The notes under the pieces were generated by a model. That model was not told where the DNA came from, made no database searches, and saw only the letters and a program-made list of their open reading frames with translations. The position numbers and the translations under genes are program-made. A stretch of DNA of 64,000 bases from Tritrichomonas musculus (lineage: Eukaryota; Parabasalia; Tritrichomonadida; Tritrichomonadidae), in NCBI GenBank assembly GCA_039105265.1, contig JAPFFF010000065.1, forward strand, positions 372,001 through 436,000. Direction: 5' to 3'. Every line of letters starts with the position of its first letter. Positions within the stretch are counted from its first letter, which is position 1. Below, piece after piece: positions 1 to 9,648 of this stretch.

Positions 1-190
1 CGTTCAAGAACTTTGATGAATTGAATAAAGCTCGTTTTGGTTTATCATCTTTTATTTGATTCTCTTCATCTGATGAATCATTATTGTCATTGTCAAATGA
101 ACCTTCATTATCATCTGATTTAGCAATTAATATTGTTAACAAATGATGTATTTCTTCAATGTGTTTTATTATTTCTCTTAATTCTGTCAT
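1..190 (-). CDS. Maverick gene, N-terminal part only, runs off the window
   Basis: A minus-strand frame opens with ATG at 190 and stays open for 63 codons to the window edge. It was read by hand. The predicted N-terminus starts MTELREIIKHIEEIHH and is amphipathic and coiled-coil-like. An acidic Asp/Asn/Ser/Glu-rich stretch follows. It diverges from the polymerase gene, whose ATG is at 283, leaving about 90 bp of T-rich DNA as a possible shared promoter. The product is not recognised. A scaffold or another unassigned Maverick protein is possible, but that is only inference. Confidence 0.5.
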   Translation of the reverse strand, partial: MTELREIIKHIEEIHHLLTILIAKSDDNEGSFDNDNNDSSDEENQIKDDKPKRALFNSSKFLN

Positions 191-282
191 TTCAATGAAA
201 TAAAAAACTCGAAATATTTTTTATTTTTTGATTTAACATTTTTTCAAATTTCAAATAATTTGATTTTTTAATTATATCATAA

Positions 283-3200
283 ATGAGTTCTCGTTATTAC
301 TATCAAAAAGATACCAAATCATTTGTTATTGAACAAATCAGGTATATTAATAATGAACTTCAATTAAAACCTCGCTTATCAACATCTAAACCTTCTGACT
401 ATGATGTTAAACATTTCAAAAACATTTTAGAAAATTATCTAACTTCATTCGGTTTTAGAGAACATGAAGGTAATAGAATCAATGACATATCAATATCAGA
501 TTTCGTTAAAAGAATGAAGAAAGAAGCAGAAGAACCAGAAGAAGAGGAGGAGGAAGAGGAACAATTTGAAGAAGAACAAGATGATGAACAAAAACTAAAA
601 CAAAAACAAATCGAGGCCAACATCAAAATAGCTCATGATGCACTAAACAAAGCCCTTCAATTAATCAAATCTGATAATATATTATTGAGACCATTACCGC
701 CAAAGACAAACAAACAACCTCAACGATATGAAGACATTCGATTTAACAATGAAAATGCTGAATTAATTGAATATCTCAAAAAGTTTAGCTATAAAGGTGT
801 TCATTCAAAACATAATTCATATTTCATAATCAATGAACCTGAGAACTTTGATGAAGCAGTAGAAGCTTGCAGTCATTTCATTGATCAGTTCCCGAACGAT
901 AGTGAAAAGGTTGAACGATTAGATGAAGACAGTAAAGAACCGATTAAAATATATTACAAAAACGGAGTTTCATCAATTGAAGACATCAATGAATATTTAA
1001 CTGAAACAGTATTTAAACAAGAAGTGAAACCGTTCAAAATATATTTTCAATTGACAGGCATATTTGAGATTCCGCCAAAGAATGAAAGTGAAAGATATAC
1101 ATATGAGGCAAGTGATATTAATTGGAAGAATTATAAATCATCAATTCCGATAATAGTCAGAGAGAATAAAGATATTGACAAAGTTAAACTGTATGTTGAA
1201 TCAAAGATTCATGAATATGAAACCACTACTTCAAACATCAAATTATGTATCGTTTGGAGTGTTTCATTTACAATCTCACGAGTTGTTAAGATAACAGGAA
1301 AGATTGATGATTTACCAAAAGAATTCATTAAAAATAAATATATCATTATTGATAACGTTGATGATTGTTTGTGTTGGTATCGTTTCCTTGCTTGCTGTTT
1401 GAATAAAGAATTAATGAAAAGACCGTTCACAATCTCTGACAGAACAGCAGCAGCAAAGAAAATATTATGTGATGAACACGGTTTGAGTTATACAAAGAAG
1501 CCTTCAAAAGCAGCAAAACAATTAATAAACTCATTCAAAGGTATCACGATTGAAGAAATGAAAGAATCAGCGAAGAAGCATAACATTAATGTCAACATTT
1601 ATGAATATGACAAAGAGAAACATATTTATGATTTACAGGATCAATGGCATAACGTCGATGATGAAACAAAAACGTTTTCAGCTCTGTTGTATTCAAAAGA
1701 TAAGATACTTCATATCATGTACATCATCAACGCTGAAGCATTAACAAACATTCATATATGTCCTCATTGTGGTTCATACATTCATAAAGGACATGAACAT
1801 ACGGACAGATTCAACAGACATGTAGATAAATGTGAGAAGCTAGGAGGCAAATTCAAAAAGGATTTCATACCTTCACGAGAAGCTTTACCGTACTGCCCGC
1901 ACATTTTAAACAATCCTGTTTATTTGTATTGTCTTTCATATGAGCTTGAATGGAAGCCAACAAAGCACTATATCACTTATGATTTTGAAACAATGGAACA
2001 AAAGATTGAAAAGAAAGTCAGTGATAAATCAGTTATCAATTCTCGATTGATTCCTTTGAGTGTTTCATCATGTGTGAAACTTGATAAAGGTTTGATAACA
2101 AAGAACTTTGATATAAGAACAAATGACTTCATTGCCAAATGGATTGAATGGTTATTTGTTGTTGGATGTGATGTGTATGTTGATAAATTGAATCATTTAA
2201 AATCATTCATTAAAGATAAATCGGAAGAAGAACTCAATAAAATAGATACATCATTGAAAACAATAACAGTGTTCGGTTTTAATTCATCACGATTTGATTC
2301 AAACTTATTCAAAGAGCAATTGATTAAAAATCATTGGTCTATCGATAGCGGAATGATTGGAACAGCTACATCATTGAAACAATTCATATTGAAGTCATCA
2401 AAGTATCCTATTCGATTACGATTCATTGATGCACAAGCATTTGTTGCCGGAGGTACGCTCAAACAGTTTGGCATTGATTTCGGAGGTATATCTAACAGTT
2501 CGAAAGGTGTATTTCCTTATGAAGCAATCAACAGCGAGAATTATAATGAAGTGTTATCAAAGAATGAACCGTTCAAATATGAAGACTTCTACAGTTATCT
2601 CAATCAAAAGAATCCATTAACAAAAGCTGATTATGAAGAGTATTTGATTGATTCAAAGAGGTTTGCAACACGTTGGGATTATTTGTTATCATACAATGAC
2701 AATGATGTTGAAATGATGATTAAACCGATTGATAATCTTATTCAAATGAATGCTGAATATAAAGTTGATTTGATAAGTAATCTTTCATTGTCAAAGAATG
2801 CTTCATGTATCAAATATGCTCTCGCTTATAAAGATTTCAATCCTAAGAACGACTATGAAATCATAAACAAGATGAATACATTTAAGCCGTCAATGAAATG
2901 GTGGTTAAATAAATGTGATAACTATCGAAAGCAAGATGAAAAACATAACCAGAAGCTGCGAACACTCGCTGCCTCCGACGAACGGAGGACGAAAGAAAAT
3001 AAAAGGGATTTAACAAAATGTGTTAGTGAAAAGGATTTTGAAGCTTTCATGAAATTGTATGAATCAAATGAAACAGGTAAATGTCATTTATGTGGTGAAC
3101 ACTTTACTTACAACAACAAACCAACTCTTGACCGAATAGATAACAACAAAGGACATCAGATTGATAACTGTTTACTTGCTTGTGCTGAATGTAATCGTTT

Positions 3201-4893
3201 GAGACAAAGAGATGATGATAAGATAACAAGAACCAAAATACAATTGAAGAAATTCTGCAAGCTCCATCACCTTCCGACACTCATAACTGATGAAAAAGAA
3301 TACTACAACTTGAGAGAGAATATAACGGGAGGATTATCAAATGTACTTCATCGAGTGAACATCAGAGGTCAAACATTAATCAATAAACTCAAATATGATG
3401 TCGTTAATGACAGAATCATTAGCTATGACACTTCAAACACAGTCTCTCACGTTGCTGGTATTGATTTCAATTCATTATATCCTTCATCATTCAGTTCAGT
3501 AAAACATTCATTCAATCCCTATCACGGAGGAATCATGTACATGCCTGGTTCATTTATAAAACGATTTGATGTTTATGATGAAGACGGAAACAAGAATGAA
3601 AAGGTATTCAATGCTGCAATGAATATCATTCAATCAAAGAAGCGATTTGATGCAAACCCTGAGTTTATATTCAAAGCTGAAGTCAAATTAAGATGTCCGA
3701 AAAATAAAATTAATGATTTGATTAACTTTCCCCCTGTGTTTAGAAACATCAATATAATGAACGATGAACAAACGATAGGAAGCTATATGTACAAATATAT
3801 GAAAGACAATAAACTGAATTCAGCGGATAAAGAAACAAGAAAGCTGACAATGTTGCTTGATACATGCGGTACATTTATGACGTTCTCGAATTATTATTTA
3901 TGGTTTTTAATTGATCACGGACTTATAGTTGATGACATTAAGAGCTTAAGTTTATATGAAGCTCATGACGGTTTCAATCAATTTGTTTGTGAGTTTATGA
4001 AGAAGCGTCAAGATATATTGTCAGGAAAGGCACACGGAAAAGCTGCTAACGGCAGCCTTGCAAACGAAGTTTGTAACGAAAAGTTTTACAAGATTAGCAT
4101 GAACGGATCTTACGGATATGACGGTATGAATTCAGAGAACTTTAATAAAGTCCGAATTGTTGATAAAAATAAAGCTTTTCAATTGATAGCATCCGATACT
4201 TATCGCAATGGATGTAAATTGTCAAATGATTGTTATTTGATACAATCACAACCTCATTCATTCAAATGTAATACATGTCTTCAGGAATCATTTTGGACTT
4301 TAGACAATGCGAAATACTGGTATTTGACTTTTCTTTATGACTTTCTTTACAAATGCATTGACATGAATAAGATTCATTTTAACTCGGTCGATACAGACAG
4401 CCTGTACATGTCAATCGCTGGCGATATGAATAAACCGATTAATCAGCTGTTTGATTACGTCATCAAAGACAAAACATTTTATGACAAACACATTTATAGT
4501 TTTATGCCAAATCCTGCAATCAATGATGTATATGATGAGAAAAAGATTCTCGGTTGTTGTGTAGAAAAGTTCGGAGCAAGTCAGGTTGCTTTATGCTCTA
4601 AATGTTATACGATATGGAGAGATGACAAAACAATATCACTTAAACTCAAAGGTGTTTCATTGAAGAAGAACAACATCAAATCAAGTGATTATAAAGAAGT
4701 CATCGACGGGCAGACAGTAGTGAAAGGAAAGAACATAAACCTTCAAATGAATTCACAACTGATGAGTAAGATAACTGTTATCAAAAATGCTTTAACAGCA
4801 GCTCATACAAAAATGTTAGTGTTATCGAATCAGTGTTGTTGTCCCTACATTTACGGAATGAATGCATCAAAGTATTTCATTGAAAACCATTAA
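283..4893 (+). CDS. polB: Maverick family-B DNA polymerase with OTU-like/zinc N-terminal region and embedded HNH module
   Basis: This is a 1536-residue replicative polymerase of the protein-primed Polinton type. An acidic tract lies near residues 82-100. A region around D360-D361-C362 resembles the OTU-like cysteine domain seen at the N-terminus of many Polinton polymerases. A zinc-finger-like C493-x2-C496 with downstream His and Cys follows. Exonuclease motifs are YDFET (D567, E569), FNSSRFDSN (about 664-674) and YNDNDVE (about 804-810). Between the exonuclease and palm there is an HNH module with C934/C937 and C967/C970 zinc pairs around LDRIDNNKGH. The palm carries DFNSLYPS (D1061), NGSYGYD (about 1274) and VDTDS (D1370, D1372). 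The start follows the local TATCATAAATGAG context. It would replicate the element by protein priming, as known for the family. The polymerase call is very secure; the OTU-like call is tentative. Confidence 0.95.
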   Translation: MSSRYYYQKDTKSFVIEQIRYINNELQLKPRLSTSKPSDYDVKHFKNILENYLTSFGFREHEGNRINDISISDFVKRMKKEAEEPEEEEEEEEQFEEEQDDEQKLKQKQIEANIKIAHDALNKALQLIKSDNILLRPLPPKTNKQPQRYEDIRFNNENAELIEYLKKFSYKGVHSKHNSYFIINEPENFDEAVEACSHFIDQFPNDSEKVERLDEDSKEPIKIYYKNGVSSIEDINEYLTETVFKQEVKPFKIYFQLTGIFEIPPKNESERYTYEASDINWKNYKSSIPIIVRENKDIDKVKLYVESKIHEYETTTSNIKLCIVWSVSFTISRVVKITGKIDDLPKEFIKNKYIIIDNVDDCLCWYRFLACCLNKELMKRPFTISDRTAAAKKILCDEHGLSYTKKPSKAAKQLINSFKGITIEEMKESAKKHNINVNIYEYDKEKHIYDLQDQWHNVDDETKTFSALLYSKDKILHIMYIINAEALTNIHICPHCGSYIHKGHEHTDRFNRHVDKCEKLGGKFKKDFIPSREALPYCPHILNNPVYLYCLSYELEWKPTKHYITYDFETMEQKIEKKVSDKSVINSRLIPLSVSSCVKLDKGLITKNFDIRTNDFIAKWIEWLFVVGCDVYVDKLNHLKSFIKDKSEEELNKIDTSLKTITVFGFNSSRFDSNLFKEQLIKNHWSIDSGMIGTATSLKQFILKSSKYPIRLRFIDAQAFVAGGTLKQFGIDFGGISNSSKGVFPYEAINSENYNEVLSKNEPFKYEDFYSYLNQKNPLTKADYEEYLIDSKRFATRWDYLLSYNDNDVEMMIKPIDNLIQMNAEYKVDLISNLSLSKNASCIKYALAYKDFNPKNDYEIINKMNTFKPSMKWWLNKCDNYRKQDEKHNQKLRTLAASDERRTKENKRDLTKCVSEKDFEAFMKLYESNETGKCHLCGEHFTYNNKPTLDRIDNNKGHQIDNCLLACAECNRLRQRDDDKITRTKIQLKKFCKLHHLPTLITDEKEYYNLRENITGGLSNVLHRVNIRGQTLINKLKYDVVNDRIISYDTSNTVSHVAGIDFNSLYPSSFSSVKHSFNPYHGGIMYMPGSFIKRFDVYDEDGNKNEKVFNAAMNIIQSKKRFDANPEFIFKAEVKLRCPKNKINDLINFPPVFRNINIMNDEQTIGSYMYKYMKDNKLNSADKETRKLTMLLDTCGTFMTFSNYYLWFLIDHGLIVDDIKSLSLYEAHDGFNQFVCEFMKKRQDILSGKAHGKAANGSLANEVCNEKFYKISMNGSYGYDGMNSENFNKVRIVDKNKAFQLIASDTYRNGCKLSNDCYLIQSQPHSFKCNTCLQESFWTLDNAKYWYLTFLYDFLYKCIDMNKIHFNSVDTDSLYMSIAGDMNKPINQLFDYVIKDKTFYDKHIYSFMPNPAINDVYDEKKILGCCVEKFGASQVALCSKCYTIWRDDKTISLKLKGVSLKKNNIKSSDYKEVIDGQTVVKGKNINLQMNSQLMSKITVIKNALTAAHTKMLVLSNQCCCPYIYGMNASKYFIENH

Positions 4894-4951
4894 ACAATTA
4901 ATTTGATGATTTTATTTTAAAAAATCATTTTTTTTTTTATTTTTGTTATAA

Positions 4952-5593
4952 ATGAGTCAACCAACCGGGCAGACACAAATTGAAACTGAAAATGAAGCCG
5001 AATTTGAACCTTTGAAAGGTTTTGAAAGTGATTATGAGATTCAAACAACTTTCCCTTATAACATCAGAAAGAAGAAAACAGGACGAATATTAGCTGAAGG
5101 TGAATACAGACAAAATGTTTATCCGTGTGTAAGCCTAAATAACAAAATATATTATAAACATATTCTTGTAGCAAAGCAATTCATTGAAAACCCTGATAAT
5201 TTACCACAAGTCGACCATAAGAATAGAATCAAAACTGATTATCATTTATCTAATCTTCGATGGGTTTCACCGACAGAAAATCAACAAAATAAATCATCAC
5301 ATCTAAGTATAAAATATGAGTTTGTTGATGATATACCTGATGAAGCTATGATTATTGATTTCTATGAAACAAAGACAGAAAGAAGAGAGTTTGAAGAAAA
5401 CAAGTATTATTATTACTTTGATGATACTAATAATGAAGACATTTTTTATGCAAAGATTACTGATAATATTTATAAAATTCTTCATATCAATACAAATAAA
5501 TCAGGTAATGAATTTGTTTTACTTCGTGATGTTGAAAATAAAACAGTCGGTGTATATATCAATCGATTTAAACATCAACATGATTTGATTTAA
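4952..5593 (+). CDS. HNH homing-type endonuclease
   Basis: The product has 213 residues and begins 58 bp after the polymerase stop, in the same strand and the same TTATAAATGAG start context. Residues about 70-118 carry the HNH_3/homing type signature: a run ending in VDHKN (D88, H89) followed by LSNLRWVSPTENQQNKS, the classic NUMOD-associated arrangement. The N-terminal part contains the basic IRKKKTGRIL segment and could help DNA binding. The C-terminal half (about 130-213) is acidic and unassigned. HNH enzymes of this type make site-specific nicks or breaks. Here it may be a free-standing selfish gene or may act in element processing or replication; the sequence does not decide between these. 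Confidence 0.8.
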   Translation: MSQPTGQTQIETENEAEFEPLKGFESDYEIQTTFPYNIRKKKTGRILAEGEYRQNVYPCVSLNNKIYYKHILVAKQFIENPDNLPQVDHKNRIKTDYHLSNLRWVSPTENQQNKSSHLSIKYEFVDDIPDEAMIIDFYETKTERREFEENKYYYYFDDTNNEDIFYAKITDNIYKILHINTNKSGNEFVLLRDVENKTVGVYINRFKHQHDLI

Positions 5594-5702
5594 ATGATGC
5601 ATAAATATGTTTTATTTTTGTTATCATTGGTTTCAATGGATGAAACACTAAAAATAATAATCATTGAATGATTTTGATGACTGATACCTAAAATACAGGT
5701 CA

Positions 5703-5753
5703 TTATTTCGATTTCGATTGAAGGTTAAAAATATCTCTTTTTATATCCCTTTT
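5703..5753 (+). repeat. 51-bp inverted repeat, left copy
   Basis: This 51-bp string begins TTATTTCGATTTCGATTGAA and ends in TATATCCCTTTT. It is the exact reverse complement of 6857-6907, by direct reading. The two copies enclose the single minus-strand gene at 5759-6823. A weaker third relative lies at 14763-14812, before the integrase gene. It may be a duplicated promoter box, or the end of a nested gene cassette. Confidence 0.85.
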
Positions 5754-5758
5754 CATTT

Positions 5759-6823
5759 TCACTTTCTGTTAACATATTTGACGTTCTTTGACGACGTTAT
5801 ATTGAATCTACCTGTTTTTTCAATCATTGATGCCAATTCATCTTGCTTCACAAACAATCCGAATGATGTTTTATACTTCTTTTGGACGTCAGATAGTGTG
5901 AATCGTTCCATGGTCGGGTAGTTCTTTGTCATAAATGAATCAATATTATATTTGTTCTCAGCTGGTTGTTCTTTGTATTCTTCATCAGCTTTTGTTTGTT
6001 CTTTCAAATCATCTCTCATATCTTGTAGCTCGCGAACACAATACTCATACTTTCGTTTAATGGCTTCACATTTTGAACATGTTTTGACTGATTTTGAATT
6101 GCATTCAGCTATCTTTCCGTTCAATTGAATAATGTTATCAATGACGTCTTGAATCAATGACGGGTCGATTCGTAGCATCCAAACCTCATATGTGTCTGGC
6201 GGTGTATAACAATCACATCTCATCATTTCCTTATCTTCTTCAGTCATAACATAACTCTCAGCATCATCGTTAATGCATATACATCTCATGATTGATACAC
6301 ATTTTGATACAAATCTTTTATAAACCCCGTACTCAGCGCTTTTATATACGTCAGTAATGTTTTTATATATCTTATCGCACTTTTCATCTATTGTTGAATG
6401 ATTGCAATGATAACCCATGAATTCAAAGTTACATTTTCTGATGAATTTCTTTATCTCAACAGTATCTGTACGTTCTTTCTTTATTTCTTCAAAGACTGGA
6501 ATCACTGGTTTTGATGAATGAAGGTCATTGATGGCTGGTATGGCTTTGAATGCGTTAAATACATTATCCATTAAATCACTGTATCGCTGAATCTTTAACA
6601 CATACTTTGAACGATTACCTTCAATCAAATCAAACAGCCTTTCAATGTCTTCTTTTGCCGATTTTGACAAAATATTATTTCTGATTTGTTTATCACTGAG
6701 GAACAAATTAAGAAGTCTGTTTGCTTGTTCAATCATTAGTTGATTTGGATTAAATGATTTGACTGATGAGGTCTCAACAACTGAAGAGCTTTCATTGTTT
6801 TGATTTGTTTGACTGACGGTCAT
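5759..6823 (-). CDS. Unassigned Maverick protein, 354 residues
   Basis: I do not recognise this product. The protein is soluble-looking, with a Ser/Asn-rich N-terminus and a helical region around residues 28-75. The middle is cysteine-rich: several Cys and His occur at about 130-260, including CSKCEAIKRKYEYC, so metal binding is possible. The C-terminal segment from about 295 is basic and aromatic. The ATG at 6823 follows a TTTTTATAAA leader. The gene is bracketed almost exactly by perfect 51-bp inverted repeats at 5703-5753 and 6857-6907. That makes it a candidate exchangeable cassette within the Maverick. The product could be structural or DNA-binding; neither is supported by a diagnostic motif. 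Confidence 0.75.
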   Translation of the reverse strand: MTVSQTNQNNESSSVVETSSVKSFNPNQLMIEQANRLLNLFLSDKQIRNNILSKSAKEDIERLFDLIEGNRSKYVLKIQRYSDLMDNVFNAFKAIPAINDLHSSKPVIPVFEEIKKERTDTVEIKKFIRKCNFEFMGYHCNHSTIDEKCDKIYKNITDVYKSAEYGVYKRFVSKCVSIMRCICINDDAESYVMTEEDKEMMRCDCYTPPDTYEVWMLRIDPSLIQDVIDNIIQLNGKIAECNSKSVKTCSKCEAIKRKYEYCVRELQDMRDDLKEQTKADEEYKEQPAENKYNIDSFMTKNYPTMERFTLSDVQKKYKTSFGLFVKQDELASMIEKTGRFNITSSKNVKYVNRK

Positions 6824-6856
6824 TTTATAAAAAATAAAAAATCAAAATGAAAAATA

Positions 6857-6907
6857 AAAAGGGATATAAAAAGAGATATTTTTAACCTTCAATCGAAATC
6901 GAAATAA
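6857..6907 (-). repeat. 51-bp inverted repeat, right copy; promoter-like leader
   Basis: This is an exact inverted copy of 5703-5753. On the minus strand it lies 34-84 bp upstream of the ATG of the gene ending at 6823. It carries GATTTCGATTGAAGG followed by a T-rich TATA-like stretch. A diverged relative sits at the matching distance before the integrase ATG, so a promoter or leader role is plausible. Confidence 0.8.
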
Positions 6908-6945
6908 AAGGCTAAAATGCCGTTCATGAATGAAAATCAATTGAT

Positions 6946-9627
6946 TTACTCTTTGAATACAGCTAATGTTCTTTCATCAATGATGCTTGTGATGATTCCT
7001 ACAGTCATTCGTTTTATTTTTGATGTTATCGCAGTTTCACCACTAAGAACTTTCAGCTTATTGTCTTCATTATCGATAAACACCTCATCCCCGATTGAAT
7101 AACATGATGAATCATTAACTTTGCAAATGTAATCGCCATGACTTGCAAATGTTATACATTTATTTTTGTCATCGATTCTGACACATATACCGACATATTC
7201 TTTCCATGTTCCTGAAGTCTTGACACTACAAATACAATCAGTTGTATCATCTGCTGTTGAAGGTATCCATTCATCACCGACATGTTTGTAAACCTTACCT
7301 GTCATATACACAGGAGAACCTATAACGAAATCACTAACAGAGTTCATTGATGATTCAATCGGCGAGTAATGTGTGATTGTTGTGTTTGATTGTGCACCGT
7401 AAATAGCAGCCTTATATTTTGCTAAATAACCTCGGGACATGATGCATCTTGAATATATTTGTTTAGCATCTAATAATTCCTGAGTAGTTGTCCAAGAATA
7501 TCCGCCTATTGGGAAATTATATGTCAGGGGTCTTCCTGATGTTATATCAACAGTGTCTTCATAATAGAATGGGAATTTGAAATTGTCGAAATACACAGTT
7601 CTTTGATGTAATACAAGAACAATGTTGTGAGGATTTGCGGCTGTATCATAGAATAATATTCTTATTTCCAAACATAGCGCATAATCACCTACTACGTATT
7701 CCAGTTTAATTACATTGCTTTCGAGTTTTAGATAATGAATTGATATCTCCCCTCCCTCTGTAATCGGTCCGCAATCAATAGCACATTTTTTTATTAGTTG
7801 TTCTTCTGTTAAAACATTTGACTTCAATACAAATTTTTCATCACAATCTACCTTATCATAATAAGTTGAATCCAATTGTTCAACAAGACTATCATAATAA
7901 TTATCCAATTGAGTTAATTTTGTATCTGTTTCACTTTTCAATGCATAATTTGAGAATTTGTTATCAATAGCTGTTAGTTGTTTTTCAAGTAAATTAGCTT
8001 TTTTATCAATTAGATTACTTTCAAATATTGTCTGATATGTATTTACAACATAATCTAATGATGGAACAGCTGCTGTTGCATCACATTCAGTTTCATCAGA
8101 TTGAACAACAAGCGGAATATCAGATTTCAATGCATATTTATCTTGGAGAAATGCAAGATTAACAACACAGTTTAAGTTTGTTTCATCATAATCTTCATTT
8201 GCAATATAACAACTTATTACATTGATTCTGTGTTGGTTATCAAAATCATAAACAACTCCGCAACTTGAACTCATTTCTAATGTTAATGCTATATTTTGAA
8301 CACCATTATTTAAAACATAATCATTATTATTAATACTTGATATAGTGAATATTCCTTTATATTTAATATTTTCATCAGTTTTATCATATCCATCAAATAA
8401 CATTCCATATTGTTCCCATTTTTCTAAATATTGGCTTGCATTAGTATAAAGAGCCGAAAGAGTATTAATACTATTACCTTCATCATAATATAATTCTAAT
8501 TCTTGATTGAAAGTAATTGTTTTATCAATAATCTCTGGAATCTCACTTTTCAAAGCATATTTACCTTCAGCGACTGTTTTCGTTTCATACTTATCTAATT
8601 CATAAGCCAATTCATCTTCATCGACAAACTTCTCATCAGCTTGTGCGCTTGTATAATACGGTGTCAAGTCAACAGGTTCAGGAATTTCACTCTTCAAAGC
8701 TAATTCATCTGTTCTGTCTTCATACAAAATTGATATAATATAAACCATCGGTCCTTTACAATATGTTGTTGAATTTTCTAGCAGTAATGTACCATCATAC
8801 TTCCAAAACAAACTGTATTCAGTACCTTCAACATTAATGAAGTTATCACACCAATATCCTAGTGAACTAAAATTGCCTGTTGTGAATACATAATCATATT
8901 CAATATCATTATATCTAAATTTGATGAAACATTTTTCATAAACATGATCACAAATACCGTTTTCTTCTATACTTCTATCAATTTCAAGTTGAGTTAACTT
9001 TGTTATACTTAAATCATTCATTTTACGATACTCGCTTAAGTTTGTAAGCTTTGCATATTCATCAATATTAATCAAATCTATTACTTTAGTTACTGCCATA
9101 GATGATAATATATATGATGCTTGTGCTGATAGTGGTTTATCATCATTCATCAATTTCTGTTGAACTTCTTCTGTTGGTTCTTCATTCGGATTCAATTGCA
9201 ACTCACTATTTTTGAGTACTTCCGGAATATCTGTCTTCAATGCATACTTATCTAATTCATAAGCCAATTCATCTTCATCAACAAACTTCTCATCAGCTTG
9301 TGCGCTTGTATAATACGGTGTTAAGTCAACAGGTTCAGGAATATCTGTCTTCAATGCATATCCTTTCAGTGCTTCATTTATTTTTGTCGTCAACGATTCT
9401 TCATTAATCAAGTTATCAGGTATATCAGTTGATAAAGCGTAATTGTTGATAACATAATCACGCAATCCGTTAACAGCTTCATTCAATTGTTCCTCTGTGA
9501 TTCCGTGACCGTTCGATGTATCGCCTTTGATAACATAATTATCGACATATCTTTTGATGTATTCGTTAATTAGTCCGTCAATAGTATTTGTTTTTGTTAC
9601 GTGACCGCTCTGCTCGATCGTAAACAT
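6946..9627 (-). CDS. Tail-fibre-like repeat protein of the Maverick
   Basis: This is a protein of about 893 residues; the first true ATG is at 9627. It is built from short repeats of the type YALKTDIPE and YALKSEIPE, joined to copies of VDLTPYYTSAQADEKFVDED and ELAYELDKY. Such spaced repeats are typical of trimeric phage tail fibres and of fibre-like proteins in large DNA viruses. Three blocks of unique beta-rich sequence interrupt the repeats. The C-terminal part of about 150 residues, rich in Gly and Thr and with several Cys, looks like a terminal knob. By analogy it would be a surface or attachment protein of a Maverick particle, which is inference. The gene diverges from its neighbour at 9649 with only about 20 bp between the two ATGs, so they must share a very compact promoter. 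Confidence 0.75.
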   Translation of the reverse strand: MFTIEQSGHVTKTNTIDGLINEYIKRYVDNYVIKGDTSNGHGITEEQLNEAVNGLRDYVINNYALSTDIPDNLINEESLTTKINEALKGYALKTDIPEPVDLTPYYTSAQADEKFVDEDELAYELDKYALKTDIPEVLKNSELQLNPNEEPTEEVQQKLMNDDKPLSAQASYILSSMAVTKVIDLINIDEYAKLTNLSEYRKMNDLSITKLTQLEIDRSIEENGICDHVYEKCFIKFRYNDIEYDYVFTTGNFSSLGYWCDNFINVEGTEYSLFWKYDGTLLLENSTTYCKGPMVYIISILYEDRTDELALKSEIPEPVDLTPYYTSAQADEKFVDEDELAYELDKYETKTVAEGKYALKSEIPEIIDKTITFNQELELYYDEGNSINTLSALYTNASQYLEKWEQYGMLFDGYDKTDENIKYKGIFTISSINNNDYVLNNGVQNIALTLEMSSSCGVVYDFDNQHRINVISCYIANEDYDETNLNCVVNLAFLQDKYALKSDIPLVVQSDETECDATAAVPSLDYVVNTYQTIFESNLIDKKANLLEKQLTAIDNKFSNYALKSETDTKLTQLDNYYDSLVEQLDSTYYDKVDCDEKFVLKSNVLTEEQLIKKCAIDCGPITEGGEISIHYLKLESNVIKLEYVVGDYALCLEIRILFYDTAANPHNIVLVLHQRTVYFDNFKFPFYYEDTVDITSGRPLTYNFPIGGYSWTTTQELLDAKQIYSRCIMSRGYLAKYKAAIYGAQSNTTITHYSPIESSMNSVSDFVIGSPVYMTGKVYKHVGDEWIPSTADDTTDCICSVKTSGTWKEYVGICVRIDDKNKCITFASHGDYICKVNDSSCYSIGDEVFIDNEDNKLKVLSGETAITSKIKRMTVGIITSIIDERTLAVFKE

Positions 9628-9648
9628 CAATTTATTAGAAACTAAACA

